Source: Metellina segmentata
Taxonomy: Eukaryota; Arthropoda; Arachnida; Araneae; Tetragnathidae
Assembly: GCA_947359465.1 (NCBI GenBank)
Contig: OX375877.1
Location: 76,644,698-76,708,697, forward strand
Direction: 5' to 3'
DNA: 64,000 nt
Within the stretch, counting starts at the first letter, position 1. Every line of letters starts with the position of its first letter. Under the pieces are notes generated by a model that was not told where the DNA came from, searched no databases, and saw only the letters and a list, made by a program, of their open reading frames with translations. This document shows, piece by piece, positions 1 to 11,500 of this stretch. The position numbers and the translations under genes are program-made.

Positions 1-2945
1 GCGATGAAAATGGCGATCACCTCAACTCGTTATCACTTTCAGTACCAAACAATAAACTTAAAACAGGAATCTGCCTTAAAGACGCCAATTGTGGAAGCGC
101 TTTATTTACGTTCCAACCTATATTTTAATTTAAAGAATGGAGTCGTTGAAATTATATGAGTCGATTGCCAACTCGCGGAAGACGAACAATTAATTTAGTG
201 TAAAGTTACTTCTATCCATGAGTCCAACCTTTCATTGACTTATTATTCTGAACAGATTAACCAAACATCAGTCCCTTTTCAAATCTATGAAAATTGAATT
301 TTCGTTTGCTTTTGGGAGGCTGAAACCCATCAGCCATCCATCTGGGTGCGCCCCTGTCTTCAAGTACACTGAACAATGCAATATCAGAAAGGGGGTCCGA
401 TGGATCTTGTGATCACTAATATAAAAAGTGCTTCCAACTCATGTAATAAAAATATATTTATTCCTGATAAAGCTTAAGCGTTAATATGAATCTCATATCA
501 CATTTTTTTTCATAAGTGATGTCGGATGTAATACAGCACAACTTTAAAAGGTGTAGGTCGATTAAGGAAACAGAAACGAAGTCGGTAATGATTTTGCTAT
601 TTTTCTGTCGCTGAATTTTTTTACAACTTTCCGGGAGAGAATTAATGACTTGCGTTTTTAAAAACATTTTATTTTCACAGTAAATATTATACAGCTTTAG
701 TTTAATATCTAGAAATGCAATAATTAAAGTTTTCATTTTGGGTGCTGAGATGAAAAGTTTGTTTAATACAAATGCGTATAAACCTACATGAACTTTAAAA
801 TAAATTCAAATAGTATATATCCACCCTTTATAAACTTGATTAAGCTGACTAGAATTCTACAAGTTTACATAATCGATATTTTGAGTTTACACGTGATTTC
901 ACACTTAGCATCGGTACTTAAGAAATTGCAAAATAAAAACATTAGGGTGTCTATTAAAGGTTTATAAATTTTATTAATAATCAAGTTTATGATCTTACGA
1001 CAAGCACAAAAGAAACTTTATTGAAACAGAGAATTTTATAGAATTTCATATTGATTCTGCAATTTAACAAAATAACTACAACAATCATTTTCAAGACTAA
1101 CACAGCAAACTATGTTAATTTTTCATGTGTAAAGTGTTCATTTTTTTCAATTATGATGCTATCGCAGGGCAATTTATTGTTACCTAAATAGACAATACAT
1201 GTGGATTATATTACATTTGTCCATACTGGGTACGACTCATTTGTTTTTATCTCGATTCGAGAACGGTGCTATTACATCACATGCGCAGAAAGATTCTTCA
1301 TCTTATCTGCTCACGCTCAGTCAGAGTTACACTGTGATTCTCAATTGAAAGATACATACTTTGTGAGCAAAACGCAATACTTTGTTTATCTCCAACAAAT
1401 TAAGCCCTTCGTAAAGATGGTACATACAAGAGTATCCACTATTGGGATGAAACGTGCACAGAAAATGATTTTTTGAATGGGTGAAAATTAGAACTTAGTT
1501 GAATAGACAAAATTCGCATGCAAGGAACGATGCACACAGCTGGTAATCCAACGATTACGCGAACCAAGTCGTTTTTGAGCATGAGTGACAAGCACTAAGC
1601 TGTGAGAGGCTTTTTCTGTCAAACAAACTGTCGAAGGCGATTGTGGTTTTGCAGCGGATATTCCAGGCGTGGAATTCCGAATTGATATATGATAAATGAT
1701 TGGTCAACGCCAAACGTCGCCAAAACGGCGATAAACTACATTTTAAGGTAACTCCAATATGTATCAAGTGAGAGCATGTGGGTATCAAGAAGTAGAATCT
1801 CCGGTTTTCGTTTGATTTCTTTGCATTGAAAATCCATCTCATATCCAATACAAAACACTTAAAATGCGTAAGATTTCATCCATAATAAAATGTTAAGCGA
1901 AGTCACTGTTACCAGATTTGATTATACAAATACATTTAAATAAAATATTTTCGTCGTGTCTAATTATTTATATTATGAAGAGAACTGCACTCGAATCGAG
2001 AGGATTTGGGTTCTGCATGGCTTCTTAAATGTGGTAAACGTTTCGAAAGACTAAAAATAAAGATTTGGTACGAAAGCTATCATAAATACTTCAATGTTCT
2101 TGTTGTTTAATATAAAAATGGCAAGATGGAATACAATTATCGCGTTGAAATTCAATATCTTTTATTTTAGAATCAGCCTCGAAAACTCTACTTCACTTGA
2201 TCCTAAAGTCAATTCACAAATACTTCGACAGCTGAACTCTTCTTTATCACCATCATAAATTATTTTAAATTCAGCTTTATTTGCATTAGTTTGTATTACT
2301 CAAGAAAGGCACATTAGAAAAAATGAGAATTTTTGTTCCATTAACATTTTACCGGCAACTTTAATTTTAATGTATAAAGATTTCTTTTTCTTTAGCTAAC
2401 CTGTTTTATATAAATATAGATGGATAGCTAATGTATAACACACTTGTTCTTATAGCTGACCATTACTGACAAGAACGCCTATGGTTCCGTTATCGCTGGA
2501 TAAATAGCACTAGATTCTTTCCTGAGGAAACTTAGTGATACATAAAATAAATATGAACCGGGAATGTAATAGAATTGAGATACTGGTTAATTTAAGTGTA
2601 CAACGCACAATATAATAACCATTGCATAGAAATATCAGTTTCTTTGGTTTACCCTTGGAAAGTTGGAGTTATACACTCAATATCTACCTGCTCGTATGAT
2701 TTTTCTAGATTAACATACTGCATTAGTCAAAATAATGTACATAAATAGTTAAGTTTAAATTGAAATATTTAAAGTCGCGATAACAATTTAAATTAAAAAC
2801 AGTGTTTAAATTTTTTAATAGATTACTTATTAAAATATCAATGTATGTCTCTTGAGATTATTTTTATAGAATATTCTGAGTAGCGCTTGTTGTGACGTGC
2901 TCTTAAATAAATTTAAAAAGAGGCTTGTGTTGAAGATGGTTAATA
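1..2945. other. AT-rich stretch without recognisable gene
   Basis: Several open frames under 100 codons occur on both strands, but none shows a recognisable domain, a long ATG-started frame or flanking splice signals that join to another exon. The segment around 310-410 is richer in G and C than its surroundings and may be an old transposon piece, but I cannot name it. Confidence 0.4.
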
Positions 2946-2976
2946 TTTATTAAAAAGTAAAACAAGACAGGTAATT

Positions 2977-3255
2977 TTAGAACGTTTCGCTGAGGGAAAT
3001 ATTTTGAAAATTAAGGCTATCATAAAAACAAGAAATGTGTGGGCAGACTAAAATTTTAGGTTGTACAAAATAGTACTCATCTATTGAAGAGTTTTCCCCT
3101 GATATTGGAACCACTCTGTTATGTAACATTCTCAGAATAGATTCTGAACATTTTTTCTGAAGGTCTTCGTCAATGTTAAGTGTATATTTTTGTGTCAGTG
3201 TGTGTGATCGTCCCTGAAGTTTTAATTCTTCTATAGTTAACGTTTCATCCTGCAT
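2977..3255 (-). CDS. Hypothetical ORF, possible terminal exon of an unknown gene
   Basis: This 92-codon frame begins at a real ATG and ends at TAA. Its composition (many Glu, Lys, Ser, Leu and single Cys residues) looks more protein-like than the hydrophobic, Phe-rich frames that AT-rich noncoding DNA gives here. A polyadenylation hexamer AATAAA (minus strand, 2946-2951) follows about 25 nt after the stop, which suits a last coding exon. The four bases before the second codon read GCAG, so an acceptor is possible and the ATG may be internal to an exon, but the pyrimidine tract is poor. I recognise no domain and found no upstream exon. It could be a chance open frame. Confidence 0.25.
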   Translation of the reverse strand: MQDETLTIEELKLQGRSHTLTQKYTLNIDEDLQKKCSESILRMLHNRVVPISGENSSIDEYYFVQPKILVCPHISCFYDSLNFQNISLSETF

Positions 3256-6200
3256 ATACTCTATGTGTGCGTCATACAGACATAGTAGAAATCACTGTTA
3301 ACATAATTGTCAATCGAAACACAAATCCATCGTTGGCTTTGAACTGAACTCAAGAAATTCCAAACTCGATTTCCATTTGGAAAATAGTTATTTTCTATTA
3401 ATGTGGGTAGTTGCATAGTTGCCAGATTTTTTTATCGGTGTTGTGAACATTTACGGTTAAAAAATTGTATTGCGATCGTAACAGGAATTTATGCTGCAAA
3501 TGTAAAGATGCAAGTAGAAGGCATCAATATCAATGAACTTATTTTGAATTTTTATAATTACATATAATAATTTCTTTACAGAAAGAATTGTACAAGAAAA
3601 AACTCATTGTTAGCTTCCGCGTTACAATACTTTTTTTAAATACTGATGGAATGATGGCTTATGAACTAATGAAATGCATTTTCTTCCATCATAAAATCAG
3701 TAATAGTCATTTAAAATTAAAGGTTTTGAGTTACCATTTCTTTAAATCCAGTTTAAGATTCTTTTGTGAAATACATAACGTTCATTCGTTCTTTTTCCAG
3801 AAATGTTCCAGTTCTATATCCATTGTTAAAAAGCTTTTGTGCTGTTTTTTTTTAATATTATAAGGAAGTTCATAAAGTGTTTATTGTATTTCAAAATATG
3901 ACAACTATAAGAGATTCGTTTAGAAAAATTTATTCCATGACACTTTCAGTGATATCATTCTCAGTGTTGTACTCAATTAAAGATGTTATTCCACGCGATG
4001 GAAGATATTTACTTTGTGTTCTATGACGTAGCAGGTTGTTATGGAATTCAGAAACATACTAGTGGCTAAACCGTCTACTTTCAATATAAGCTCTGATCTT
4101 CGTGTTTTCAACTTCTTCGTGTAACTACTGTTGATTTACGTGCACAATGCATTTAACTTCAATGAATGTCGTGTCCTGTCTTAACTCTGTTGTGTGGATA
4201 TTGTCTCCCTCGACGTTTCCTCCCATCCTTCTGAAGTAGGAAAACTTTTATGAACCAGATTTAAATGGGGCAGCCATAAAATGCTACGTCATGGTATCTA
4301 CCTTATCGCCCTTCTAATGAAATAGATAGAGTACGAGCGCGAAGTTTCATGTTATTTCTCCCGATTGTATGGTTTGGAGATCTGTCGCGTGGTATTCGGA
4401 GATAGCATGAATATCTAAAGTGCGACAAATTGACGAGCGTGGTGGATTATACTCGCTTGTACATCAAAAGGCAATCGGTACAAGTCGATTCCAAGCCCAC
4501 GTGACCTACGCTTACAAGATCTTACTACTATGATTCGACCCACATGCTCAGTCTATTTCATCAGAAAGTCGATTATCTACCTAGGGGTGGTTTAGAACCG
4601 AGGTAAGCAAAACAAAAATATGTTGACAAAATGTTTCTGAACGAGACAGGGGGTAATATATAGCCACACTTATATTTTGCCGAGATGAAATGATATGTGA
4701 ATTTACACAAAGTTCCACTGTGTTAAAATTTGATTGCTTTGTGCATCAAACTTTATCAGACTCAGTTTGTCAATATAGAGGTCACTGTTTTATTTAATCA
4801 AAATTCAAATGTTTATTCGTTAGTATTGTGCGAAAGCAATTTTGTGATATTTCGGTATAAAATTTACAAACCACCTCTAGGAGTTTACAACTTTACATAA
4901 ACTACAGAATCATAAGGAAACTAACTGTTAGAGAAATAAAGAGATGAATCCGTCTATTCTTATGTTGATGATGTTTAAGAGAGTTCTTTTATGCAAGATT
5001 GTTAGAGTTTTGCAGATTTGTTGAGAGTTAACTCAATCTGTTGTAGATATTAGACTAGTAAACGTCTGTTTCTTACAAATGTTACAAAGCAGCTCAATGA
5101 AAGCTTTCAACGATAAAAAAAATCCTTTGTTGTGATAGTTGCTTCTTGAAGGTTTCGTTGTTATTAGTAAAGATTAAAACTGAAGCTGGTTATAAGTAAT
5201 TATTATATTGATCTTTCTATCCAGAAACATGTTATCTAAGGAGAATTAAGTAAGTAGGGCACACACACTAGGGCAGCATGCGACTAAATATGGACCTGTG
5301 TACTCCGTTTCTGAAACGAAAGCATATCGGTATGCATGCGAAGTCTATTTAATGCTGCAGAATTCATGTTAGACCATTGAGACTTGCCTAAGAACTGGCA
5401 TGAAACAAATGAACCAGTCATACAGATATTCATAATTTTCATCAAATGTGTCTTCTTTTACACACCAAAGTACTTCTACCAAGCATACAATGGTTTATAA
5501 TTTTGAAATTAAATGCCATTTGGCAATTTTTGTTTTGATATCAATCGAAATATGCCAAACTGTTCCTTCATGGTTGAATTTAGATGATGTCGGTAACTTC
5601 ACTGTCCCAGATAAAATTGGCCATTTTATATGGACCGACGGATTCCCATTCTGGGACTTTACAGAAGTGCCTTGTTCTATATGTCAACTGAAGTTAATTC
5701 TCTGCCTTTTTGTATCCAGGTGCTCGTGATTTCTTCATAAAACAGACGTCTTGCATCTCTTGGAACAAATTATTTTCTCGCTACTAAATCGAGTAACACT
5801 CAAATAGAGAAATATTTATCTTTCAAAAAGTAATGAAATACAATGCTGAAAAATATAACGACCGATCAAAAGGCTGTTGCAGATCAATAAAATGCTGGGG
5901 AAAGGGAAGCTGCAATCATCTGCAAAGAAAGAGATATCGAACATTTTCTTTCGTGGATTTTAACAAATAAAAACCTGATAAAATTAAGACGGAAAACTTA
6001 GTTTTACTATTTCAAAAGGAGTAATACAAAGCTGTTTAATCACCACACTAAACTATTCAATAAACTAACAATTCAATATTCAATAAATTCCCCCACTTTT
6101 CATTTAATGGCTTTATTTCTGTAATAACTTGACAATAAACATTTCAAGAATGTATTTGCAGGCAGTTATCTGAATAGAAAAAAAAACTTTTATAACATTA

Positions 6201-7058
6201 TGAATTACATGTCATTGTTTCAGTAGCTCTTGTTCTAAAAATTCACAAAATAAAATTATATAAGAAAGTAACCTATTTATTTATAACCAGCTAGTTTTAT
6301 CTTGAAACAGTGCAATTTTTTGTAATAATGTTAAGCTGTTGCAAATGTATTGTTATTTTACAGTTTGATAGATGTGCATATATTTGATTATAATATTTTC
6401 TGATATTAAAAAACTATGCTCCCAATTTGTTACCCTTAAAATAATTGTTTCATTACATGGTGGCACCCTAGAATTTATTTCATCTATAGAAAGCAATAAA
6501 TTTTGTAGTCTTTATTGTTTAAGTGGTTATGATGTCATTTGTTATCCTTTTTTCATCAATGTGAGCAACTTTATCAGATGTCTATAAGTTGCTGTTGATG
6601 TGAAACAATAGATATATGTGTAGTTCAGAGAGTAAAAAGCATACTTCTAAACTATGGCAATACCATGCATTTCACACTGTGCAAAAATACTTGTATGCAT
6701 TACTTAAAATTTCCCACTTGCAGATAAGATTCGTAAATTCTTCTGTGGTGTACAGCTTCATATCATGAGTAAACTAAGTCCTCATGATTGTAGGTCATGA
6801 AAATCATATGTATTAAGTCAACTTTAATTCTGAGTTGGAATCATACTAAAATATTATAAACCAGTTGATGTAACTTGCAGCACTGGAAAATACATTTTAG
6901 ATGGTGACTTACAATCAATGTGATAGAAATTATCGTTGTCACATCAAAACTTATTTCTTAAAATAAAGTTAATAAATTGTCGTCCGCAAATTACCTGTGC
7001 CTTAAATCTCTTGGTTATGAAAACTTTATAAAAGAAAAGTTATTTCCTGCAGATTGGT
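3256..7058. other. Intergenic stretch, nothing recognised
   Basis: No gene or named repeat is supported. The block 4260-4620 has clearly higher GC and CpG than its flanks and may be an unrecognised mobile element. A frame with an ATG at 5490 running to 5729 starts with a hydrophobic stretch, but it lacks any domain and its flanks carry no gene signals, so I leave it uncalled. Confidence 0.35.
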
Positions 7059-7346
7059 TTAAAACTAGTTTTGACACACCTAAGCAATGATATAATTTAT
7101 GCCATGAAATTGGCAACTCAAAATAAAAAGCTACCTCTTGTGAAAAACACAAATTTCCTGATCATCAAATTGTTAAAAAGTGGATCGAAAAAATTACATA
7201 TTTTCTTAAAACTAGTTTTAACACACTCATTAGTATAATTTATACCATGAAGCTGCCTATTTATATACATGAAACTCAAATAAATTCTCACCTCTCGTGA
7301 AGAACACAACTTTTCTGATCATGAAATTGTTTCAAAAGTGGATTGA
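7059..7346. repeat. Two-unit diverged tandem duplication, about 147-bp period
   Basis: Two units begin with TTAAAACTAGTTTT (7059 and 7206). Each proceeds through TATAATTTAT(G/A)CCATGAA, an ACCTCT(T/C)GTGAA block and CTGATCAT, and ends in AAGTGGAT(C/T)GA (7188 and 7346). Unit 2 carries small insertions relative to unit 1. The small open frames here are by-products. Confidence 0.75.
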
Positions 7347-7511
7347 GTCACGAGCTCAACTCAAAATACAAGTTCAACACAAATTAGGTTTAAATATTCA
7401 AATCTTCTTACATTTCAGTGGCACATTACGTTTGTTTATACGAATCACAGCAACAGATTCAAATAAATTAGCTTGAAATGATTGAATTCTTTAAATTTGA
7501 TAACAAGCCAG

Positions 7512-7728
7512 GGTACAGCTTCAATCTACGTTTATCACTACGACCTTGGCGAACATTTAATGTCGCCAAGGAAATAATTATATTTGCGTTATCGAGGTTG
7601 CTTTAAAAAACGAAATAACCGTAATACAGATGGGTTACCTTAACCTGCCATAACTCGCAACTAAAAGTAGACCCAAAAAAAACGCCAAGACCCTTTTCAC
7701 CGTGATAAACGTAGACTGAAGCTGTACC
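7512..7728. mobile_element. Short MITE with 27-bp TIRs, GGTACAGC family
   Basis: Starts GGTACAGCTTCAATCTACG and ends in the inverted copy, with one mismatch over 27 bp. Its interior matches, in reverse orientation, parts of the 806-bp element at 36251-37056 (the ACAGATGGGTTACC block and the AAAAAAACGCCAAG block), so it is an internally deleted copy of the same family. An internal hairpin, CCTTGGCGA...TCGCCAAGG, is at about 7553-7580. The 8-bp flanks are only partly alike, so the target duplication has decayed or is absent. Confidence 0.8.
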
Positions 7729-7863
7729 AAAACCAAATTAGTAAAAATGTTAATTTGCAGCTGTATATCTATTGAAAACCTCTTAATTTATAAACAATAT
7801 ACTTATTTTATAAACAGATGTAAGGCCCTCAATATATCAAAGTTATTGAAAGACAAGAAAAAG

Positions 7864-8848
7864 TAGAGTGTCCTAAAAGTTCCCGTACTCCAACTTAAAA
7901 AAAATTACTGCCTGTGTTTTTTTTTTTTTTTTAATTATTGAATTTTATCGTCTGCTTATAGTTTTATCGAGTCTTTAATATTTATCGTTTGGTTTCCTTC
8001 GCGCTCAAGTTGTGCGATAATAAAGTTCCACGTCATTTTGTTCTTCATTGCAAGATGAGTTTATCACGCATTCAGAGAATTACGCTGTTTGAGGAGTATT
8101 TTGAATGTAAATCATATGAAAGTTGTAAAGAATTTTGGCGACAAAAATATCCAAATGATGCAATACCGAGTAATTGATACGCTGTATCAACTCTTTCGGC
8201 GATTTCGTAAGACAGGTTCGGTGGAACACAAAACACAGGAGTGGAAGACCGAAAGTCGTTACATCAGACTGTGCAAGAAACTCAACGGATGATATTGCGA
8301 TCCCCTCATCAACAAATGGTCACATCACAGGGATCGATACTTAAGGCTTTAAGAACTTTATATTTTCGTGCTTATCGCGGGTAAAAATTTTACAGGGGCT
8401 AAAGCCACCAGACAATGAGAAGCGGCTTTATTATTGCCGATGGTATTGCGATCGACTCATCTCAAGAAACATTTGGCCACCTCATTTCATTGACCTAAAC
8501 ATCCCTGACTTTTTTAAGTGAGGATATTTAAAGAACAAAGTTAATGAATCTAATCACCAAACAATAGGTGGTCTGAAAATTGCCATTACTCAAAGGATAC
8601 AAGAAGTCACTCCCAGCATCTTGAAACGCGTTTCTAAAAATATGTGCAAACGACTTCAGGGCTTTGCCTCCAAGAAAAGGGCGAAAATTTTGAACATTTA
8701 TTATGAATGTAAGTTGACATTTTTTTTTTCCTACGTTAGGTTAAAAGTGCTTTTTAACATTGGCAAAAAATAATTGTTTTAATGTTTGTTGTTCTTTGTG
8801 TAATAAATTCACGAATCGTCAATACGGGAACTTTTAGGACACCCTGTA
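7864..8848 (+). mobile_element. Deleted Tc1/mariner-type DNA transposon
   Basis: Inverted termini carrying GTGTCCTAAAAGTTCCCGTA are flanked by TA on both sides (7864-7865 and 8847-8848). The element is about 985 bp, shorter than an intact element of this kind, and contains only the two ends of a transposase. Confidence 0.85.
8055..8706 (+). pseudogene. Tc1/mariner-type transposase, broken and internally deleted
   Basis: The N-terminal part starts at an ATG (8055) with MSLSRIQRITLFEEYFE and continues through YPNDAIPS. After a frame change at about 8175 it goes on with RRFRKTGSVEHKT, the helix-turn-helix DNA-binding region of this transposase type. The C-terminal part is recognisable near 8500-8700 (YLKNKV, then IQEVTPSILKRV and CKRL). 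The catalytic middle with the DDE/D residues is missing. A non-functional relic of a cut-and-paste transposase; the position between the TA-flanked inverted repeats agrees. Confidence 0.8.
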
Positions 8849-9895
8849 CAACATAAAAAGAACTCGTAAGTAATGAAGAAACTTGAGCCATCCATCAAAA
8901 TAGTTTTGGAATTGTTATTTATTAAAACTACAAATTGAAACCAAAATTGGAGGATAAACCTTTCACAGTATTCCCAAACACAGAAAAATATTTTTCAAAA
9001 TTATAATAAAACCATCAAGAACGAAATTAAAAGTACATGTACAACACATGCTTTTTCAAATTTTTTAAATGTTACTTATTTTTCCAAGTTGATTGATTTA
9101 GTTTGCAAGCAGAAAAACTTGTCTAAGATTCTACTTCCCTAACTCGAAATTCATAAACAGCAAGTAAATTACATTTAATAACAATACAAAAATAATTATT
9201 GTAATATAGATGAATGTATGATACATTGATGTAACAAGGATTTAGTGTATATCAATGACAAAATCATGATTTTTTTGCATAAATTTTAAATACTTAATTT
9301 ATAAATTTTTAGATAGTTTTTAATAAAATAAAAAAAAAATTAAAACAGAATTAAGTGGTCCCCCGAAATTGAGCAAGATTCGGTTAAACTCAATTCCCTA
9401 ACTTCAAACAAAATTAAACTTTTTTGCCTTGTTATTTTTAATCTTTCATTTGTATGTGTGAATTCTGTTCTGACACAAATCCATACTTGAAATTCCAGAT
9501 TGAAAAATAGACAAACATTTAAATGATGAAAGAAAAATATATATTTTCGTTACACGATCTTTTTGAGTGTAAATCAACAAGTTAAACTCGGTGAAAATGC
9601 ACTTTCTCAAAAAAAAAAGTACATGTGGTCGAAAGGAATCTTTCTTGTCTTCTACAAACACTGATATCTTGATTTATCCCCATTCCAAAAGAAACATCCA
9701 ATATACAATGTTTTCCCACAAAGAAAAATATAAATCATAATCTCCTTTCATTCGAATTTTAATAATTACAGGCATGATACTCGATGAATGTTAAAAGGTT
9801 CTTTCTATTTGAACTCACTTGATTTTCTTCATGAAGGTTAATAAAAAAAAAAAACTAAGGTGGGTAGTGAATTAACGTCTCACAGTTACAACATA
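8849..9895. other. AT-rich stretch, nothing recognised
   Basis: Only short A/T runs and chance frames. No gene or named repeat is supported. Confidence 0.4.
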
Positions 9896-9899
9896 AAAG

Positions 9900-10165
9900 G
9901 CTCTTAGCGACGGTTCGGTATAAATCCCGAAAGGAAAGATCCAAGGACAATTCCTTGTAATTTTGAACCACGGTCAGATGACGAGAACATCAACAAGTGG
10001 CCCCCGTCTCCAAACTGCCACACCACCCAATCGTGGACATTTTAGGCCACAACATATTCTAGCCCCTCAATTCACGACGGTCTTTGGCTGTACCGAGTTT
10101 CGAACTCGCAACCCTCAGCTTGCTAAACCGTTGTTCTTCCAACTGTGCTATCGATCCCCGAAAGC
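9900..10165 (-). mobile_element. tRNA-derived SINE, family 1
   Basis: On the minus strand the head has an A box TAGCACAGTTGG (10139-10150), an exact match to the TRGCNNAGNNGG consensus, and a B box around GAGTTCGAAACTC (10095-10107). The body down to about 9905 shares blocks with the copies at 41785-42330, for example TTTGAACCACGGTCAGATGA on the plus strand. The tRNA-like fold is imperfect and it is joined to a non-tRNA body, so it is a SINE and not a tRNA gene. Confidence 0.75.
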
Positions 10166-10609
10166 TAGGGAGGAGAGGCACCCAGGGCTTGTTCATTACA
10201 TTTTGAAAACAAATGTTAAACCTTTGTGATTCCATTATCATAAATGGCACATTCCCTCTTGAAAGGACATTAGTTCAAAGTCTATGCAACCTTTCCATGG
10301 AAGGTATGTCAGAAGAATAGATGTCAAAATCAATCTGAAACACTGTTGCATTTATGGGCTGATCCCTTACGTACAAATCTCAGTCTCAGCTGATGAACAG
10401 ACTCGCGAGTAACACTCGTTTTCAGTGACCAAACAGAGAAATATTTGTTGTGCATTGTTATCCCAACATGGGTACTTACTCCAAGGACCTGAATACCTTG
10501 GACCTTCTCCAAATGGGAGAGTTAAATATTACCAATGGGTATCCAAATAAAAGTTATTTAAAAAATCACCATACTAGGCATGCCTGCGCCTAGGGGTCCG
10601 ACCTCCGTA

Positions 10610-11045
10610 GAACCCTTAAACTTTTTAAAGATGAGGCCCTCCACATATATGGGAGATCCTTCCACAGACTCTTATTGCCTTACCATACAACTAGACAATT
10701 TCCACCATTGTAAGATCAGCGGAGATATACATACGCAAAACTCAAGAGGCTGATGCTAAGGGTAAAATCTGGGAAAGCCTACTATGTTATCCGATCCCAA
10801 TGGATCTCCCCAGACGAATATTTGCAGTCAACTTCAGAATTTTAAACGGACATAAACGGACAGGACCAAGGATATCTCCACCGAATTAGTGTGAAAAGCA
10901 TTCCAGACTGCCCTCTCTGTTCCAATGGAGAGACTATGAATTTTAGCCACTTGACAGTTTGTGCTACTATGTCCAACTCAAATTTTAATTTTCAACCTCT
11001 ATACGACCCATTCCTCAACGTAATTTAAAAAAAAAAAAAAACATA
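10610..11045 (+). pseudogene. 3' end of a Jockey-type LINE reverse transcriptase
   Basis: Broken frames give KIWESLL, PIPMDLPRRIFAVNFRIL, YLHRISVKSIPDCPLCSNG and MNFSHLTVC. This is the C-terminal CPLC...H...C zinc-binding tail typical of Jockey/R1-type ORF2 proteins. The fragment ends in an A tract at about 11026-11042, the expected 3' tail of a target-primed insertion. It is 5'-truncated, contains at least one frameshift and a stop, and cannot be active. Confidence 0.75.
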
Positions 11046-11046
11046 C

Positions 11047-11500
11047 ATGGGGGATAAATATTACAAACATACAAATAATATGAGTAACCAAATACGAAGT
11101 TATTCGATCTCACTCATTAGATCACTTTATCAGAAGGGGCGAAGAGGCCAAAGGTCCCAAACACCTCGGGTCCTAGGATTTTTATGGTTGGAGCCCTCTA
11201 CCGTGACGGGAAAATATAACAAAAATACTGATTGCATAATTAATGGTTCATATATAGACAAAACAGTTCTGAAATACATGTATAAAGCAAGTGTTATGTG
11301 CCTTACTTAGACCCCTTAATATAAAAAAGGGTCAATCTAGAGGTGTTACTGAGTAAAAGCAATTGGTTTTAACTTATGTGTATAAAATAAAATACACCCT
11401 GCCTCAGATTAATTTATTTTCATCATACTTTTTTTTTAAAAATGTGATTTTTAATAAAAATCACTTGATTTAAATCAGAATACCCTGGTGCATATCTTTA
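11047..11500 (+). repeat. Dispersed repeat, copy A (partner at 32930-33480)
   Basis: Shares ordered blocks with 32930-33480: GGGATAAATATTAC against AAGGGAAAATATTACG, CTCATTAGATCACTTTATCA against CTTATTAGGTCACTTATCA, ATTTTTATGGTTG, GGAAAATATAACAAAAAT and a final TCACTTGATTTAAATCA-like block. The copies are diverged but collinear. No coding capacity is evident. The class is unknown; a nonautonomous DNA element is likeliest. Confidence 0.65.

Noticed and set aside
1201..1476. 91-codon plus-strand frame
   Set aside because: Starts at GTG, not ATG, with no recognisable domain or splice context.
1555..1848. 97-codon minus-strand frame
   Set aside because: No domain, no polyadenylation signal or promoter-like context, and composition as expected by chance.
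5448..5729. 93-codon frame with a hydrophobic start, considered as a secreted peptide
   Set aside because: The ATG is internal (5490), no clear cleavage site or cysteine pattern, and the text after it matches nothing I know.
10091..10165. A tRNA gene on the minus strand
   Set aside because: The A box is exact, but the 3' half continues into the SINE body shared with 42 kb and the acceptor stem does not close.
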